A stretch of 42,093 nt of DNA from Pirellulales bacterium (GTDB lineage: Bacteria; Planctomycetota; Planctomycetia; Pirellulales; JAEUIK01), in assembly GCA_019694455.1 (NCBI GenBank), contig JAIBBY010000042.1:1-42093 (forward strand), given 5' to 3'. Of the stretch, positions 25,017 through 33,196 are shown piece after piece. The stretch's first letter is position 1, and every line of letters starts with the position of its first letter. A program made the position numbers and the translations under genes. The notes under the pieces are model-generated. The model saw only the letters and a program-made list of their open reading frames with translations, searched no databases and was not told where the DNA came from.

Positions 25017-26735
25017 TCAATCGCGGTCCCAACCGCCGGCAGCACGCAGTTTCTCCACTTCGCTGGCCGCCCATTCCTTCAGCCGCACATAGTCGGTCTT
25101 GGCGACGCGGTTGAGGGGCAATTCGCCCGAAGCCAGCAGCACGTAGTGTAGTGGCCGCATATAGGCTGCTATTTCGCGGGCGTGCGATTGCAACTCGCGC
25201 TGCTCAATACTGGCGTCGGGCTTTTGCTCAACAAACAGCACGATGCCTTCGCTGAAGACGTCATGGCTGACGCCAACCGCGCCGCAGCAAGCGACTTTGT
25301 CGGTAAGCAGAGCGAAATGACTTTCGATTTGCGCCGGATGAACCTGATAGCCCTTGGGTTTGATGACGAGCTTGGCGCGGCCCGAGAACATCAATCCTTG
25401 ATCGGTCTTGTAGCCCAAGTCGCCGGTGTAACAGACGCCATCGGTCGAAACCGTGTGGCGATACGCCTCGTCGTTGTTCACATAACCGACCAAGACCTGC
25501 GGGCCGGAGAAGCAAATCTCGCCCGGTTCGCCGTCTGGCAGTTCGGGACCGGCAGTTCCATCGGGATTCATTGGTTGGCGAATGGTCAGCGGCGTGATCG
25601 GCATGTCGAAGCCGACGCCAGCAACCAGTTTGTCGATGGGCCAGTCGAGCGGAGTGTAGGTGACGAAACCGGCCATCTCGGTGAGGCCAAGGCCGGTGCC
25701 GAATTTGGGGGCCATCTGAGAAAGCTGCTCCAGAAATTGGCGTGTCACCTGTTGACCGCCGTACAGAGCAAAGCGGAGCGACGATAGGTCGAACTGGTGG
25801 TAGTTCGGCAATCGCCACTCCAAGGCGTACATGGCAGGTATCTGGCCGAAACACTCGACTTTGTAGTCTTGAATGGTGCGGAGGGTCTTTTCGGCGTCGA
25901 AAATGTGCAACACGACGCAGGTTCCGCCGGCGAAGAACGTGGTCATCAGTTGTTCGGCCTGGCAGCCGACATGCGACGGCGGCAGGTTGACCAGCATCTT
26001 GGACGGGCGCAGCATGTCGAACCCAGCGGCCAGACAGAGATTCTGGCTGGTTATATTGCGGTGCGACTGGAGCGCCGGTTTGGGCAGGCCGGTCGAACCA
26101 GTGGTGTAGATCACTTGGGCGCCGTCGGTTGGCTGGATCGCCGCGCTCACGCGTCGATGCTCCACCACCAGCGACTCGTTGCGTAGATCGCTCTCGGCAT
26201 GCGCAAACAGTTCTTGGGCGGCAATGGCTCCGTCGATCGCCTGATCGGGGGGGGCGAACTGAATGAAATGCTCCACGTAGTCGCAATGCTGTCGCACTGC
26301 CCGGCCGAGTTCGGTGAAGTCGGCGACAGGCGTCGTGCCGAGAAAGGCGAAGCCTTTGGCGCGAATCAGGCCCAATGAGCGGATGACCTCTGGCGCCTTG
26401 AGTCGCAAATCGAGTGGGGCATGGATGACGCCGATTTGAAAGCAGGCGTATTCCAGAAAGATATGCTCGGCCAATAGGGGAAGCGACGTGGCAAGAAAAT
26501 CACCCTGGCGAAAGCCAAGCGCCAAGAGTCGCAGCGCCACCGCAGTGGCCGATTCATGAAACTGGCGATAGGTGTAGCTGCGGCCGGTGTCGACTTCCTC
26601 AATGGCGATCGCGTCGGGAGTTTCGCGCGCCCATTTGGCGATGACTCCATGAAGCAAATGGCGATCGGCAAAATCTTGTTCGTAATGAGCGAGGGTGTAT
26701 TGCGGTACGCCGTGGCGGTGCGTGAGTGGAAGCAT
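25017..26735 (-). CDS. AMP-forming acyl-CoA synthetase / ligase
   Basis: The 572-residue product is an ANL-superfamily adenylating enzyme. YTTGSTGLPKPALQSH is the ATP-phosphate loop, GTGLGLTEMAGFV the A5 region, YTGDLGYKTDQG holds the ribose-binding Asp, GRAKLVIKPKGYQVHPAQIE is the hinge (A8), and K546 in PLNRVAKTDY is the C-terminal catalytic Lys. It activates a carboxylic acid as acyl-AMP and usually passes it to CoA; the chain length or aromatic nature of the acid cannot be read. It is cytosolic and begins at ATG 26735. The divergent TetR gene across a 541-bp gap is a likely regulator. Rieske and GNAT genes follow in the same direction. Confidence 0.9.
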   Translation of the reverse strand: MLPLTHRHGVPQYTLAHYEQDFADRHLLHGVIAKWARETPDAIAIEEVDTGRSYTYRQFHESATAVALRLLALGFRQGDFLATSLPLLAEHIFLEYACFQIGVIHAPLDLRLKAPEVIRSLGLIRAKGFAFLGTTPVADFTELGRAVRQHCDYVEHFIQFAPPDQAIDGAIAAQELFAHAESDLRNESLVVEHRRVSAAIQPTDGAQVIYTTGSTGLPKPALQSHRNITSQNLCLAAGFDMLRPSKMLVNLPPSHVGCQAEQLMTTFFAGGTCVVLHIFDAEKTLRTIQDYKVECFGQIPAMYALEWRLPNYHQFDLSSLRFALYGGQQVTRQFLEQLSQMAPKFGTGLGLTEMAGFVTYTPLDWPIDKLVAGVGFDMPITPLTIRQPMNPDGTAGPELPDGEPGEICFSGPQVLVGYVNNDEAYRHTVSTDGVCYTGDLGYKTDQGLMFSGRAKLVIKPKGYQVHPAQIESHFALLTDKVACCGAVGVSHDVFSEGIVLFVEQKPDASIEQRELQSHAREIAAYMRPLHYVLLASGELPLNRVAKTDYVRLKEWAASEVEKLRAAGGWDRD

Positions 26736-26916
26736 GCCGTTGATTCGAGTTGCCTAGGTTTTACTTGCTACAGGCACGCTACCAAATTGTTGGCTCAAAA
26801 TGCAAAGACTAATTGGCGCCGTGGCAATTGCCGGCCACTTATGAACAGCGATTTCGCCGGGCCCGCGCGACGAGCTAGAGTTGTCGGACGAAAAGCGCGA
26901 AAACAGGGGGGTGAAC

Positions 26917-27042
26917 TCCGAAAACCGACTCCGAAAACCCACATCCACAACAGGGCCAGTAGATGCCAAGGTGTTGTGCAACAATTGGTTGCGACAATAT
27001 CCGCGTGGTTCACTGGTGGCGCTCGTTTTCGGAGTTTTCGGA
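26917..27042. repeat. four copies of a 9-mer, two direct and two inverted
   Basis: TCCGAAAAC occurs at 26917-26925 and 26930-26938. Its reverse complement GTTTTCGGA occurs at 27025-27033 and 27034-27042. The pairs could fold into a long-armed hairpin (loop about 86 nt) or be paired binding sites. There is no transposase gene nearby. Confidence 0.7.
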
Positions 27043-27197
27043 ATGGCGCTCCGAATTCAAACGGCCTGCCGCCGGCCGCGAGGGCGGCCTGTAGATAGCC
27101 GCTGGTTTGAGCGGTCGAGGCGCCATGATTCGCGATCAGGTCTATTAGTGGATGTTTCTATCGTCTTTCGGCAAAAGGGATTTGGTTGGAAATTGCA

Positions 27198-27216
27198 TTG
27201 ACAGCTAATGATTAGC
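27198..27216 (+). promoter_or_regulatory. -35-like TTGACA abutting a perfect 13-bp palindrome
   Basis: TTGACA at 27198-27203 is followed at once by GCTAATGATTAGC (27204-27216), a perfect dyad about a central G. It lies 61 bp upstream of the TetR ATG. This placement is typical of an operator overlapping a promoter. A -10 hexamer at ideal spacing is not obvious (TAGAAT at 27227 is 23 bp away). Confidence 0.4.
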
Positions 27217-27227
27217 AACGCAAAACT

Positions 27228-27247
27228 AGAATCGGAATTCTAATTCT
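27228..27247. promoter_or_regulatory. candidate TetR operator, imperfect 20-bp palindrome
   Basis: AGAATCGGAATTCTAATTCT reads the same on both strands at 16 of 20 positions, with GAATTC at its centre. It ends 29 bp before the TetR start codon. Size and place fit autoregulation by a TetR dimer. Binding is inferred. Confidence 0.4.
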
Positions 27248-27276
27248 GCTTTTCTCCTCGGCGCACCACCGAAATC

Positions 27277-27933
27277 ATGCCTCATCTGGCTGGGCATTTG
27301 CACTGGGTTCATCCTCCGCGCCAATCGCGGAGCCAGGAAACGCTTGAGCGATTGCTCGATGCGGCTGAGTCCGTTTTGACCGAGAAGGGTTTTGTCGAAG
27401 CAAGCGTGGCGGAGATTGCGGCGCGCGCCAAAAGCTCGGTGGGGGCGTTCTATTCGCGTTTTCAAGACAAACACACGCTGCTGCGCTGTCTTCACGAGCG
27501 CTTTGTGGAAGACGCCATCGCCACCGCCGATGCGGCGCTCGATCCCGCATTGTGGGAGGAGCAGAACATTGGCGAGATATTGGGCGAGGTCATTCCGTTC
27601 TTGGTGCGGATTTACGAAGAACGCCGCAGTTTGATCAGCGCCTTTATCGTGCAGTGCACGCGCGACCCGAGCTATGTGGAATCGGGGGGGCGATTGCAGC
27701 GTCACCTTTCGCACCGTTTGCGACAATTGCTACTGGCGCGGCGCCACGAACTGACGCATCCCGATCCGGAGCTAGCCGTTGATTTCGGGCTGAGGTTGGT
27801 CATGCACATGCTCGACATCAGTGCGATGTATGCGCCGAAGAGTTTGACCGAATACGAGTTGAGTGGTCCGGAATTGGCGCGTGAGCTGTGCCGCGCGTAC
27901 CTGGGCTACCTTGGGGTGGAACGCACGCTTTAA
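27277..27933 (+). CDS. TetR-family transcriptional regulator
   Basis: The 218-residue product has a TetR DNA-binding domain at residues about 18-65: ETLERLLDAAESVLTEKGF, then SVAEIAARAKSSVGAFYSRF and KHTLLRCL. The remainder is an all-helical ligand-binding and dimerisation domain with no recognisable effector signature. ATG at 27277 lies close to the conserved region; an earlier start is not needed. Dyads sit 29-73 bp upstream. The divergent acyl-CoA synthetase operon is the natural target, so the effector may be an acyl-CoA or aromatic acid (inference). The next gene begins 46 bp downstream on the same strand. Confidence 0.92.
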   Translation: MPHLAGHLHWVHPPRQSRSQETLERLLDAAESVLTEKGFVEASVAEIAARAKSSVGAFYSRFQDKHTLLRCLHERFVEDAIATADAALDPALWEEQNIGEILGEVIPFLVRIYEERRSLISAFIVQCTRDPSYVESGGRLQRHLSHRLRQLLLARRHELTHPDPELAVDFGLRLVMHMLDISAMYAPKSLTEYELSGPELARELCRAYLGYLGVERTL

Positions 27934-27979
27934 CCATCACATTGCCAATTGGAAGTGGTTTACAGGAAAGGGTTTCCCC

Positions 27980-30373
27980 ATGAGACGCGCGGCGACCGTG
28001 GCTGCACTGGGGTTTGTGGCTGCACTAGGATTGGGCTGTTTGACGCTGGCCGGCGAAAATTCGCTGGGGCGCAAGATCGATGGCTTCCAACTCGACGATT
28101 ATCGCGGCAAAGAGCATTCGCTGGCGGAATATCGCGACAAACAGGCGGTAGTGCTCGCGTTTGTGGGAACGGAATGTCCGCTGGCCAAGCTCTACGGCCC
28201 ACGATTGGCGGAATTGGCCAAGGAGTTTGAGTCGCGCGGCGCGGCGTTTTTGGCCATCGATTCCAACCGGCAAGACTCGATCACCGAGATTGCGGCGTAC
28301 GCCCGCACGCACGGAATTGAGTTTCCGGTGCTGAAGGATATGAACAACAAGGTGGCCGACCTAGTGGGCGCGACGCGCACGCCGGAGGTGTTTGTGCTCG
28401 ACAAGTCGGGCACAGTGCGCTATCAGGGACGGATTGACGATCAGTATGGTCTTACGATTGGTTCGAATTACGCCAAGCCCAAGCTGGAGCATCGCGATCT
28501 AGCGATGGCGCTCGATGAATTGCTATCGGGCAAGGAAGTGGCGGCGCCGTATCGCGAGGCGACCGGCTGCCTGATTGGCCGGATGCGAGAGCCGGACGCG
28601 AAGAGCGCGGTGACGTATTCGAACCAGATTGCGCGAATATTGCAGAACCGCTGCGTGGAGTGCCATCGCCAAGGCCAGATCGCGCCCTTTGCGCTGACCA
28701 GCTACGACGAGGTGGTGGGCTGGGCCGACATGATGGCCGAAGTGGTGCGCGATGGCCGCATGCCGCCGTGGCACGCCAGCCCCAAATACGGCAAGTTTAA
28801 AAACGATCGGCACATGAGCGACGAAGAGAAGGCGCTGATCGACCAGTGGTTGGCGGCCGGCGCCCCAGAAGGCGACCCGTCGGACTTGCCGGCGCCGCGT
28901 GAGTACAGCGAAGAGTGGATGATGCCGGAGCCCGATCTGGTGGTGTACATGGACGACGAGCCATACACCGTGCCGGCCGAAGGGGTGGTGGAGTACCAGT
29001 ACTTTACCGTTGATCCAGGCTTCACCGAGGACAAGTGGGTGAGCGCGTCGGAATGCAAGCCGGGCAGTCGATCGGTGGTGCATCATATCTTCGTGTTCGT
29101 GCAGCCGCCTGGGGCAGATGGTGAAGAGGCCATGGGAGGCGAGGAACTGGAGAAGCAGCGCGAAGAGCGGCATCGGGCTCGGCAGCGTGGTGAGGGTGGC
29201 ATAGGGCTTGGCTCGGGAAGCACCAAGTTGATCTGCGGCACGGCGCCCGGAGTGCCGCCGTTTGTGAACCCCGAGGGAATGTGCTTTTTCATACCCAAGG
29301 GTTCGAAGTTGATTTTTCAGATGCACTACACGCCCAACGGCAGCGAGACGCTGGATCGGAGTTGCGTGGGGCTGAAGTTCGCCGATCCCAAGGATGTGCG
29401 GGCGGAGATCGAAATGGATATGGCGATCAACTTCGCCTTCCAGATTCCGGCGGGGGCGGACAACCATCCGGTGGAAAGCACGCACAAGTTCGATCGCGCC
29501 ACTGAGATTCTGTCGTTGACGCCGCACATGCACTTGCGCGGCAAGTCGTTCCGGTACGATTTGGTATATGCCGACGGCACGCGCAAGACGCTGATGGAGG
29601 TGCCGCGTTACGACTTTAATTGGCAGATCACCTACCAGTTGGCCGAGCCCGTGCTGGCCCCGGCGGGATCGCGATTGGAGTGCTTGGCGCACTTCGACAA
29701 CTCGGAGGAGAACCTGGCAAATCCCGATCCCACCAAGCCGGTGCGTTGGGGAGACCAGACGTGGGAAGAGATGATGATCGGCTGGTTCGCCAAGAGCGCC
29801 GATCTCGATTTTGATTCGATGGCGCCCGATAAGACGCGCACCGCCGGGTTCTTGAAAGAGGCGGCTGGCGGCAAATTGAAAGTAAGCAAGCGCATTGGCA
29901 AGGTGGCGGCGCGAGCGCTGGACTCGGACAAAACGTTTGGCATTCTCTATCGGCTATTGGGGGGATTGGTCCCGCAGGTCGATCGGATGGATGTCAGCGT
30001 GACCGATGGCGACACGCTGCGATTTTTGGCCGTGAATCAGCCGCCATTAGTTGGCTCGAAGGTTGGCGGACAAGAAGCGGAGATCACTGGCGAGAAGTTG
30101 GCGCTGGCCGAATACGCTCGCGCCAAGGCGCCAGTGGTTCACAATGAGCTAAGCGCGTCGTTGCCGCAGGCGGACCTATCGACCATGGCGCGGGCGCTGC
30201 GTTCCAGCGCGCATGTGCCAGTGACGATCGATGGTCGAGCGGCGGTGGTGAGCTTTTGGAGTCGCGAGCGGAACGCGTTTCCGCCCGAGGCGATGGAGCT
30301 ATTGGTTCAAGTGGCGGAGCAGATCGGTCGTCAACCGTCGACCGAGAAGACCGCCGCGTTGAACGGCAAATAA
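27980..30373 (+). CDS. redoxin + c-type haem + Cu type II (PHM-like) monooxygenase fusion, long form
   Basis: The exported product has 797 residues. A signal peptide (1-25, GFVAALGLGCLTLAG) precedes three parts. A redoxin/thioredoxin-fold domain (about 28-185) has C66 in TECPLAKLY and a cis-Pro region TRTPEVFVLD. A cytochrome part (about 210-300) has C225, C228, H229 in RCVECHRQG. A copper type II monooxygenase-like region (about 315-610) shows H368-H369 in VVHHIFVF, H449 in FQMHYTPNG, H516/H518 in TPHMHLRGKSF and M598 in EEMMIGWF, so all ligands expected for the two copper sites of peptidylglycine hydroxylase relatives are present. A tail of about 190 residues is unassigned. ATG 27980 follows an AGGAAAGGG purine run. 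The substrate is unknown. Confidence 0.87.
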   Translation: MRRAATVAALGFVAALGLGCLTLAGENSLGRKIDGFQLDDYRGKEHSLAEYRDKQAVVLAFVGTECPLAKLYGPRLAELAKEFESRGAAFLAIDSNRQDSITEIAAYARTHGIEFPVLKDMNNKVADLVGATRTPEVFVLDKSGTVRYQGRIDDQYGLTIGSNYAKPKLEHRDLAMALDELLSGKEVAAPYREATGCLIGRMREPDAKSAVTYSNQIARILQNRCVECHRQGQIAPFALTSYDEVVGWADMMAEVVRDGRMPPWHASPKYGKFKNDRHMSDEEKALIDQWLAAGAPEGDPSDLPAPREYSEEWMMPEPDLVVYMDDEPYTVPAEGVVEYQYFTVDPGFTEDKWVSASECKPGSRSVVHHIFVFVQPPGADGEEAMGGEELEKQREERHRARQRGEGGIGLGSGSTKLICGTAPGVPPFVNPEGMCFFIPKGSKLIFQMHYTPNGSETLDRSCVGLKFADPKDVRAEIEMDMAINFAFQIPAGADNHPVESTHKFDRATEILSLTPHMHLRGKSFRYDLVYADGTRKTLMEVPRYDFNWQITYQLAEPVLAPAGSRLECLAHFDNSEENLANPDPTKPVRWGDQTWEEMMIGWFAKSADLDFDSMAPDKTRTAGFLKEAAGGKLKVSKRIGKVAARALDSDKTFGILYRLLGGLVPQVDRMDVSVTDGDTLRFLAVNQPPLVGSKVGGQEAEITGEKLALAEYARAKAPVVHNELSASLPQADLSTMARALRSSAHVPVTIDGRAAVVSFWSRERNAFPPEAMELLVQVAEQIGRQPSTEKTAALNGK

Positions 30374-30500
30374 CACCGCAGGTTTGCGGCCGGCGGCCAA
30401 TTTGTCGTGGCGCGATGGCGCATGGTGGTTCGCAGGACTGATAGCCGGCGCCGATATCCCGCAATGCGTTACGACACGCGGCCATTGCGACGCGACAAAA

Positions 30501-30863
30501 CTACTGGTGAGTCGGGCCGCCGTGCCGCAACTGCGGGTAGAGCATCACGATGACCGCAGCGACGATGAGCGCCAGCGCCGCCCATTCGTTCCAGCGTGGC
30601 GTTTCGCCCAGCCACCAGGCGCTGAATAGTACAAAGATCGAGATGGAAATCACCTCCTGCAAGATTTTGAGTTGCGGCGCGGTGAACTGCCCGCTGGCGT
30701 GTCCGAGCCGATTGGCGGGGACTTGAAACGCGTACTCCGGCAGGGCAATGAGCCAACTGACCAAGATGACCACCACCAAGGGCGCGGCCCGATAACGCAG
30801 GTGGCCATACCAGGCGGCGGTCATGAAGAGGTTGGAGCAAAGCAGTAGCAGCGCCGTGCGCAT
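30501..30863 (-). CDS. DUF486 / DMT-family small membrane protein
   Basis: The 120-residue product has four membrane segments. It matches the DUF486 (DMT-like) family: LLLLCSNLFMTAAWYGHLRY, then VILVSWLIALPEYAFQVPANR, LKILQEVISISIFV and a final hydrophobic helix. ATG 30863 has GGAG 7 bases upstream and is preferred over a frame extending to 30956, which adds 31 unconserved residues. The function of the family is unknown; it may export small molecules. It lies between the two copper-monooxygenase fusions on the opposite strand. Confidence 0.88.
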   Translation of the reverse strand: MRTALLLLCSNLFMTAAWYGHLRYRAAPLVVVILVSWLIALPEYAFQVPANRLGHASGQFTAPQLKILQEVISISIFVLFSAWWLGETPRWNEWAALALIVAAVIVMLYPQLRHGGPTHQ

Positions 30864-31052
30864 GGAAAAACTCCGCAAAGGGTGTGGCAGTGGCGTGTCC
30901 CCGCTGGTGGGGGGAAGCGACAATAGGGCGTGCGGTCGGGGGATGTCCGACTCCACGGGAAATTTGCAAGTAACGCGGGGCCAATGATATAAGTAGCGCG
31001 GGTTGCCGAGAGAAGAGCAGTTGCGGTCGGCCTCAATTCAGGAGATCTGGCG

Positions 31053-32852
31053 ATGTCACGGCGGTGGACGCTTTGCGTGTTGGTGGCGGCGATTTTGACT
31101 TCGGCGGGCGCGGTCTGCGGGGCCGACGACAGCGTGAAGGTTGGCGAGCGGGTTGCGGACTTCACGTTCAAGGACATTCGTTACCTGGAGCGGAATCTGG
31201 GCGAGTTCGGCGAGCGCAAGGCGTACGTGATTGTATTCACCAATCTCGATTGTCCGCTGGTGAAGCGGTACCTGCCAAAGCTCCGCGATTTGGACGCCAA
31301 GTATCGCGACCAGGGCGCGCAGTTCATTGCCATGAACGTGGGGCCGACCGACTCGATCATGGAAATGGCGTACCAGGCGCTTAAAGCCGACTGCCACTTC
31401 GCCTTCTGCAAGGATTTTGACGGCGAGGTGGTGCGGGCGCTTGGCGTGCAACGCACGCCGCAGGTGTGCGTGCTCGACGCCGATCGCAAGTTGCGATACC
31501 GCGGCCGGATCGACAATCAGTATCGCGTGGGAGGGGTGAGCGAAGCGGCGGTGAGCGAGGATTTGCAGAACGCGCTCGAGGATGTGCTTGCCGGTCGCGA
31601 CGTCCAGGTGGCCGAGACGCCGTGCGATGGCTGCAAGATCACGCCGGCCCCGGCGGTGGAGTCGAAGAACCTGACCTATTCGCACGATGTGGCGCCGCTG
31701 CTCAAACAGCATTGTCAGGAGTGCCATCGTGGCAACACCACCGCGCCGTTCACGCTTTCCAGTTATGAGGACGCCAAGGGGAACGGCGCGATGATCGCCG
31801 AGGTGGTGCGCGAACAGCGCATGCCGCCGTGCTACGCCAGCGAGGAAAACACCGAGATCGTTAACCGCCAGGCGCTTTCGGTGAAAGATCGCGACACGAT
31901 CATCTCCTGGGTGCATAGCGGCATGGCGGCGGGCGATTTGGACAAGGCGCCCGAACCGTTGCCGCCCGCCGACAGCAAGTGGCAGATCGGCGAGCCGGAC
32001 TTGGTGCTCACGATGTCGAAGCCGATCAAGATCCCCGCGCAAGGGGTCATCGCCTACAAATACGTGATCCTGCCGCACCAATTCACCGAAGACACGTGGG
32101 TCAGCGACATCGAGATTCTGCCGGGCAACCGCGACGTGGTGCATCACCTCAATATGGCGGCCCTGGTCGGGAGCAAGATCTCCGACGCGCAGTTCATCAC
32201 CGGGTATGTGCCCGGCGGCGAAGCGATGATGCTCGATCCGCATCACGGTTTCCGCATCCCCAAGGGGGCGCGGCTGGTGCTACAGATTCACTACGTGACC
32301 ACCGGAGAAGAGACGACCGATCAAACGTCGGTGGGCTTCAACTTTGTGAAGGATCGCTTGCAGAAGGAGATTCAGCATTTTCGTGTGACGACCGGCAAGT
32401 TCGCCATCGAGCCGAATCATCCGCACTATCTGGTGGAGGCGGAGCGCACGCTGGCGGGCGACGCGACCGGCATTGGCATGTTCAGCCACATGCACCTGCG
32501 CGGCAAGGACATGTTGTTCAACGCGATTTACCCGGACGGCAAGGAAGAGACCATCCTCGCCATACCGAACTACAACTTCGATTGGCAGATGAACTATCGC
32601 TGGGCGCCCAAGACGAAGAAGTTCCCCAAGGGGACGAAGATTCATTGCCTGGCGCACTTCGACAATTCAAAGTTCAACCCCTACAATCCCGACCCCAACG
32701 CCACGGTGAAGGAAGGGGACCAGACGTACGAAGAGATGATGTTTGGCTTCTTCTTCTACACGCTGGACGACGAGCAGCTTGACTTGGAGATTGATCCCAA
32801 GACAGGGCATGTCGTCGGACAGCCGAAGCCAGAGCAGCAAGCGGGCAAGTAG
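31053..32852 (+). CDS. redoxin + c-type haem + Cu type II (PHM-like) monooxygenase fusion, short form
   Basis: The exported 599-residue paralogue of the product at 27980 has the same order but no long tail. The signal peptide is at 1-23. A redoxin domain has C67 in NLDCPLVKRY and RTPQVCVLD. A CDGC pair (C191, C194) lies in the linker and is absent from the long form. The haem motif is C221, C224, H225 in HCQECHRGN. Copper ligands are H364-H365 (VVHHLNM), H413 (LQIHYVT), H479/H481 (FSHMHLRGKDM) and M562 (YEEMMFGF). The motifs align one for one with the long form, so both are probably active, perhaps on different substrates. The start is ATG 31053. A strong terminator lies at 32892. Confidence 0.88.
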   Translation: MSRRWTLCVLVAAILTSAGAVCGADDSVKVGERVADFTFKDIRYLERNLGEFGERKAYVIVFTNLDCPLVKRYLPKLRDLDAKYRDQGAQFIAMNVGPTDSIMEMAYQALKADCHFAFCKDFDGEVVRALGVQRTPQVCVLDADRKLRYRGRIDNQYRVGGVSEAAVSEDLQNALEDVLAGRDVQVAETPCDGCKITPAPAVESKNLTYSHDVAPLLKQHCQECHRGNTTAPFTLSSYEDAKGNGAMIAEVVREQRMPPCYASEENTEIVNRQALSVKDRDTIISWVHSGMAAGDLDKAPEPLPPADSKWQIGEPDLVLTMSKPIKIPAQGVIAYKYVILPHQFTEDTWVSDIEILPGNRDVVHHLNMAALVGSKISDAQFITGYVPGGEAMMLDPHHGFRIPKGARLVLQIHYVTTGEETTDQTSVGFNFVKDRLQKEIQHFRVTTGKFAIEPNHPHYLVEAERTLAGDATGIGMFSHMHLRGKDMLFNAIYPDGKEETILAIPNYNFDWQMNYRWAPKTKKFPKGTKIHCLAHFDNSKFNPYNPDPNATVKEGDQTYEEMMFGFFFYTLDDEQLDLEIDPKTGHVVGQPKPEQQAGK

Positions 32853-32856
32853 TCGC

Positions 32857-32929
32857 GCCTATCAGTCGAGCGCCTCCGACACGTTTTCACGAAGCCTCGG
32901 GAAGGCAACTTCTCGAGGCTTTTTTGTGG
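32857..32929 (+). repeat. direct repeat copy 1 (second copy at 34297)
   Basis: About 73 bp, from GCCTATC to TTTGTGG, are repeated with about 8 substitutions and one added T at 34297-34370. Each copy contains a complete intrinsic terminator. The copies bracket the SUMF1 PEP-CTERM gene. Confidence 0.85.
32892..32925 (+). terminator. intrinsic terminator with GNRA (GCAA) loop
   Basis: AAGCCTCGGGAAG pairs with CTTCTCGAGGCTT over 13 bp (one G-U pair) around a GCAA tetraloop, followed by a run of six T. It ends the copper-monooxygenase transcript (stop at 32852). Confidence 0.9.
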
Positions 32930-33062
32930 CTGCAAATAGATCTCAGACGGATGTGGGCACCCACGAAGCGACAAGAGAGGCATCGACAGTCAGTGGGCAA
33001 TCGCGTCACGACCGAGTGCATCGCCGCTTGGTCGGGCAGCTTGAGTTGTCCAAGAGAATTTC

Positions 33063-33075
33063 CACAAAATTTGTG
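33063..33075. promoter_or_regulatory. 13-bp palindrome upstream of SUMF1 PEP-CTERM gene
   Basis: CACAAAATTTGTG is a perfect dyad about a central A, 121 bp before the ATG. It could be an operator; no regulator is assigned. Confidence 0.25.
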
Positions 33076-33196
33076 CGGATGTTAGGCGCAACGGGCGCGT
33101 GGCATTAAACTATTGCTCGCAAGGTTGTCGTAATGTTGGCTGACGGCGCCTCAAGCGACCATTTGCGGGCAAGACCCAGATCACAAGGAATCGCCA

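Larger units (their letters stand above)
26736..27276. other. 541-bp divergent intergenic region with repeats and dyads
   Basis: There is no convincing gene here. The region holds four copies of TCCGAAAAC (two on each strand, 26917-27042), a GC-rich inverted stretch around 27061-27094, and two palindromes close to the TetR start. It separates the acyl-CoA synthetase operon from the TetR gene, so promoters for both must lie here. Short open frames across it have poor start sites and no recognisable family. Confidence 0.65.
32853..33196. other. 344-bp intergenic region: repeat with terminator, then SUMF1 leader
   Basis: The first part holds copy 1 of a direct repeat with a strong terminator (32857-32929). 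The second part is the upstream region of the SUMF1 PEP-CTERM gene, with a 17-mer CAAGAGAGGCATCGACA (32972-32988) and a palindrome CACAAAATTTGTG (33063-33075). I see no additional gene. Confidence 0.6.

Noticed and set aside
25261..26286. 341-codon minus-strand frame inside the acyl-CoA synthetase
   Set aside because: It is a frame-shifted shadow rich in Arg and Pro. The other frame carries every ANL motif.
28523..29692. 389-codon open frame on the minus strand
   Set aside because: It lies wholly antisense to the copper-monooxygenase fusion, whose motifs are unmistakable. Long antisense frames are expected in GC-rich coding DNA, and the product has His/Arg-rich low-complexity character.
31056..32246. 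396-codon open frame on the minus strand
   Set aside because: It is antisense to the second fusion, in the same manner and with the same unnatural composition.
33100..33117. sigma54-like promoter TGGCAT ... TTGCT before the SUMF1 PEP-CTERM gene
   Set aside because: There are 12 bases between GG and GC. Sigma54 needs 10 and tolerates little change, so the match is probably chance despite known sigma54 control of some PEP-CTERM genes.
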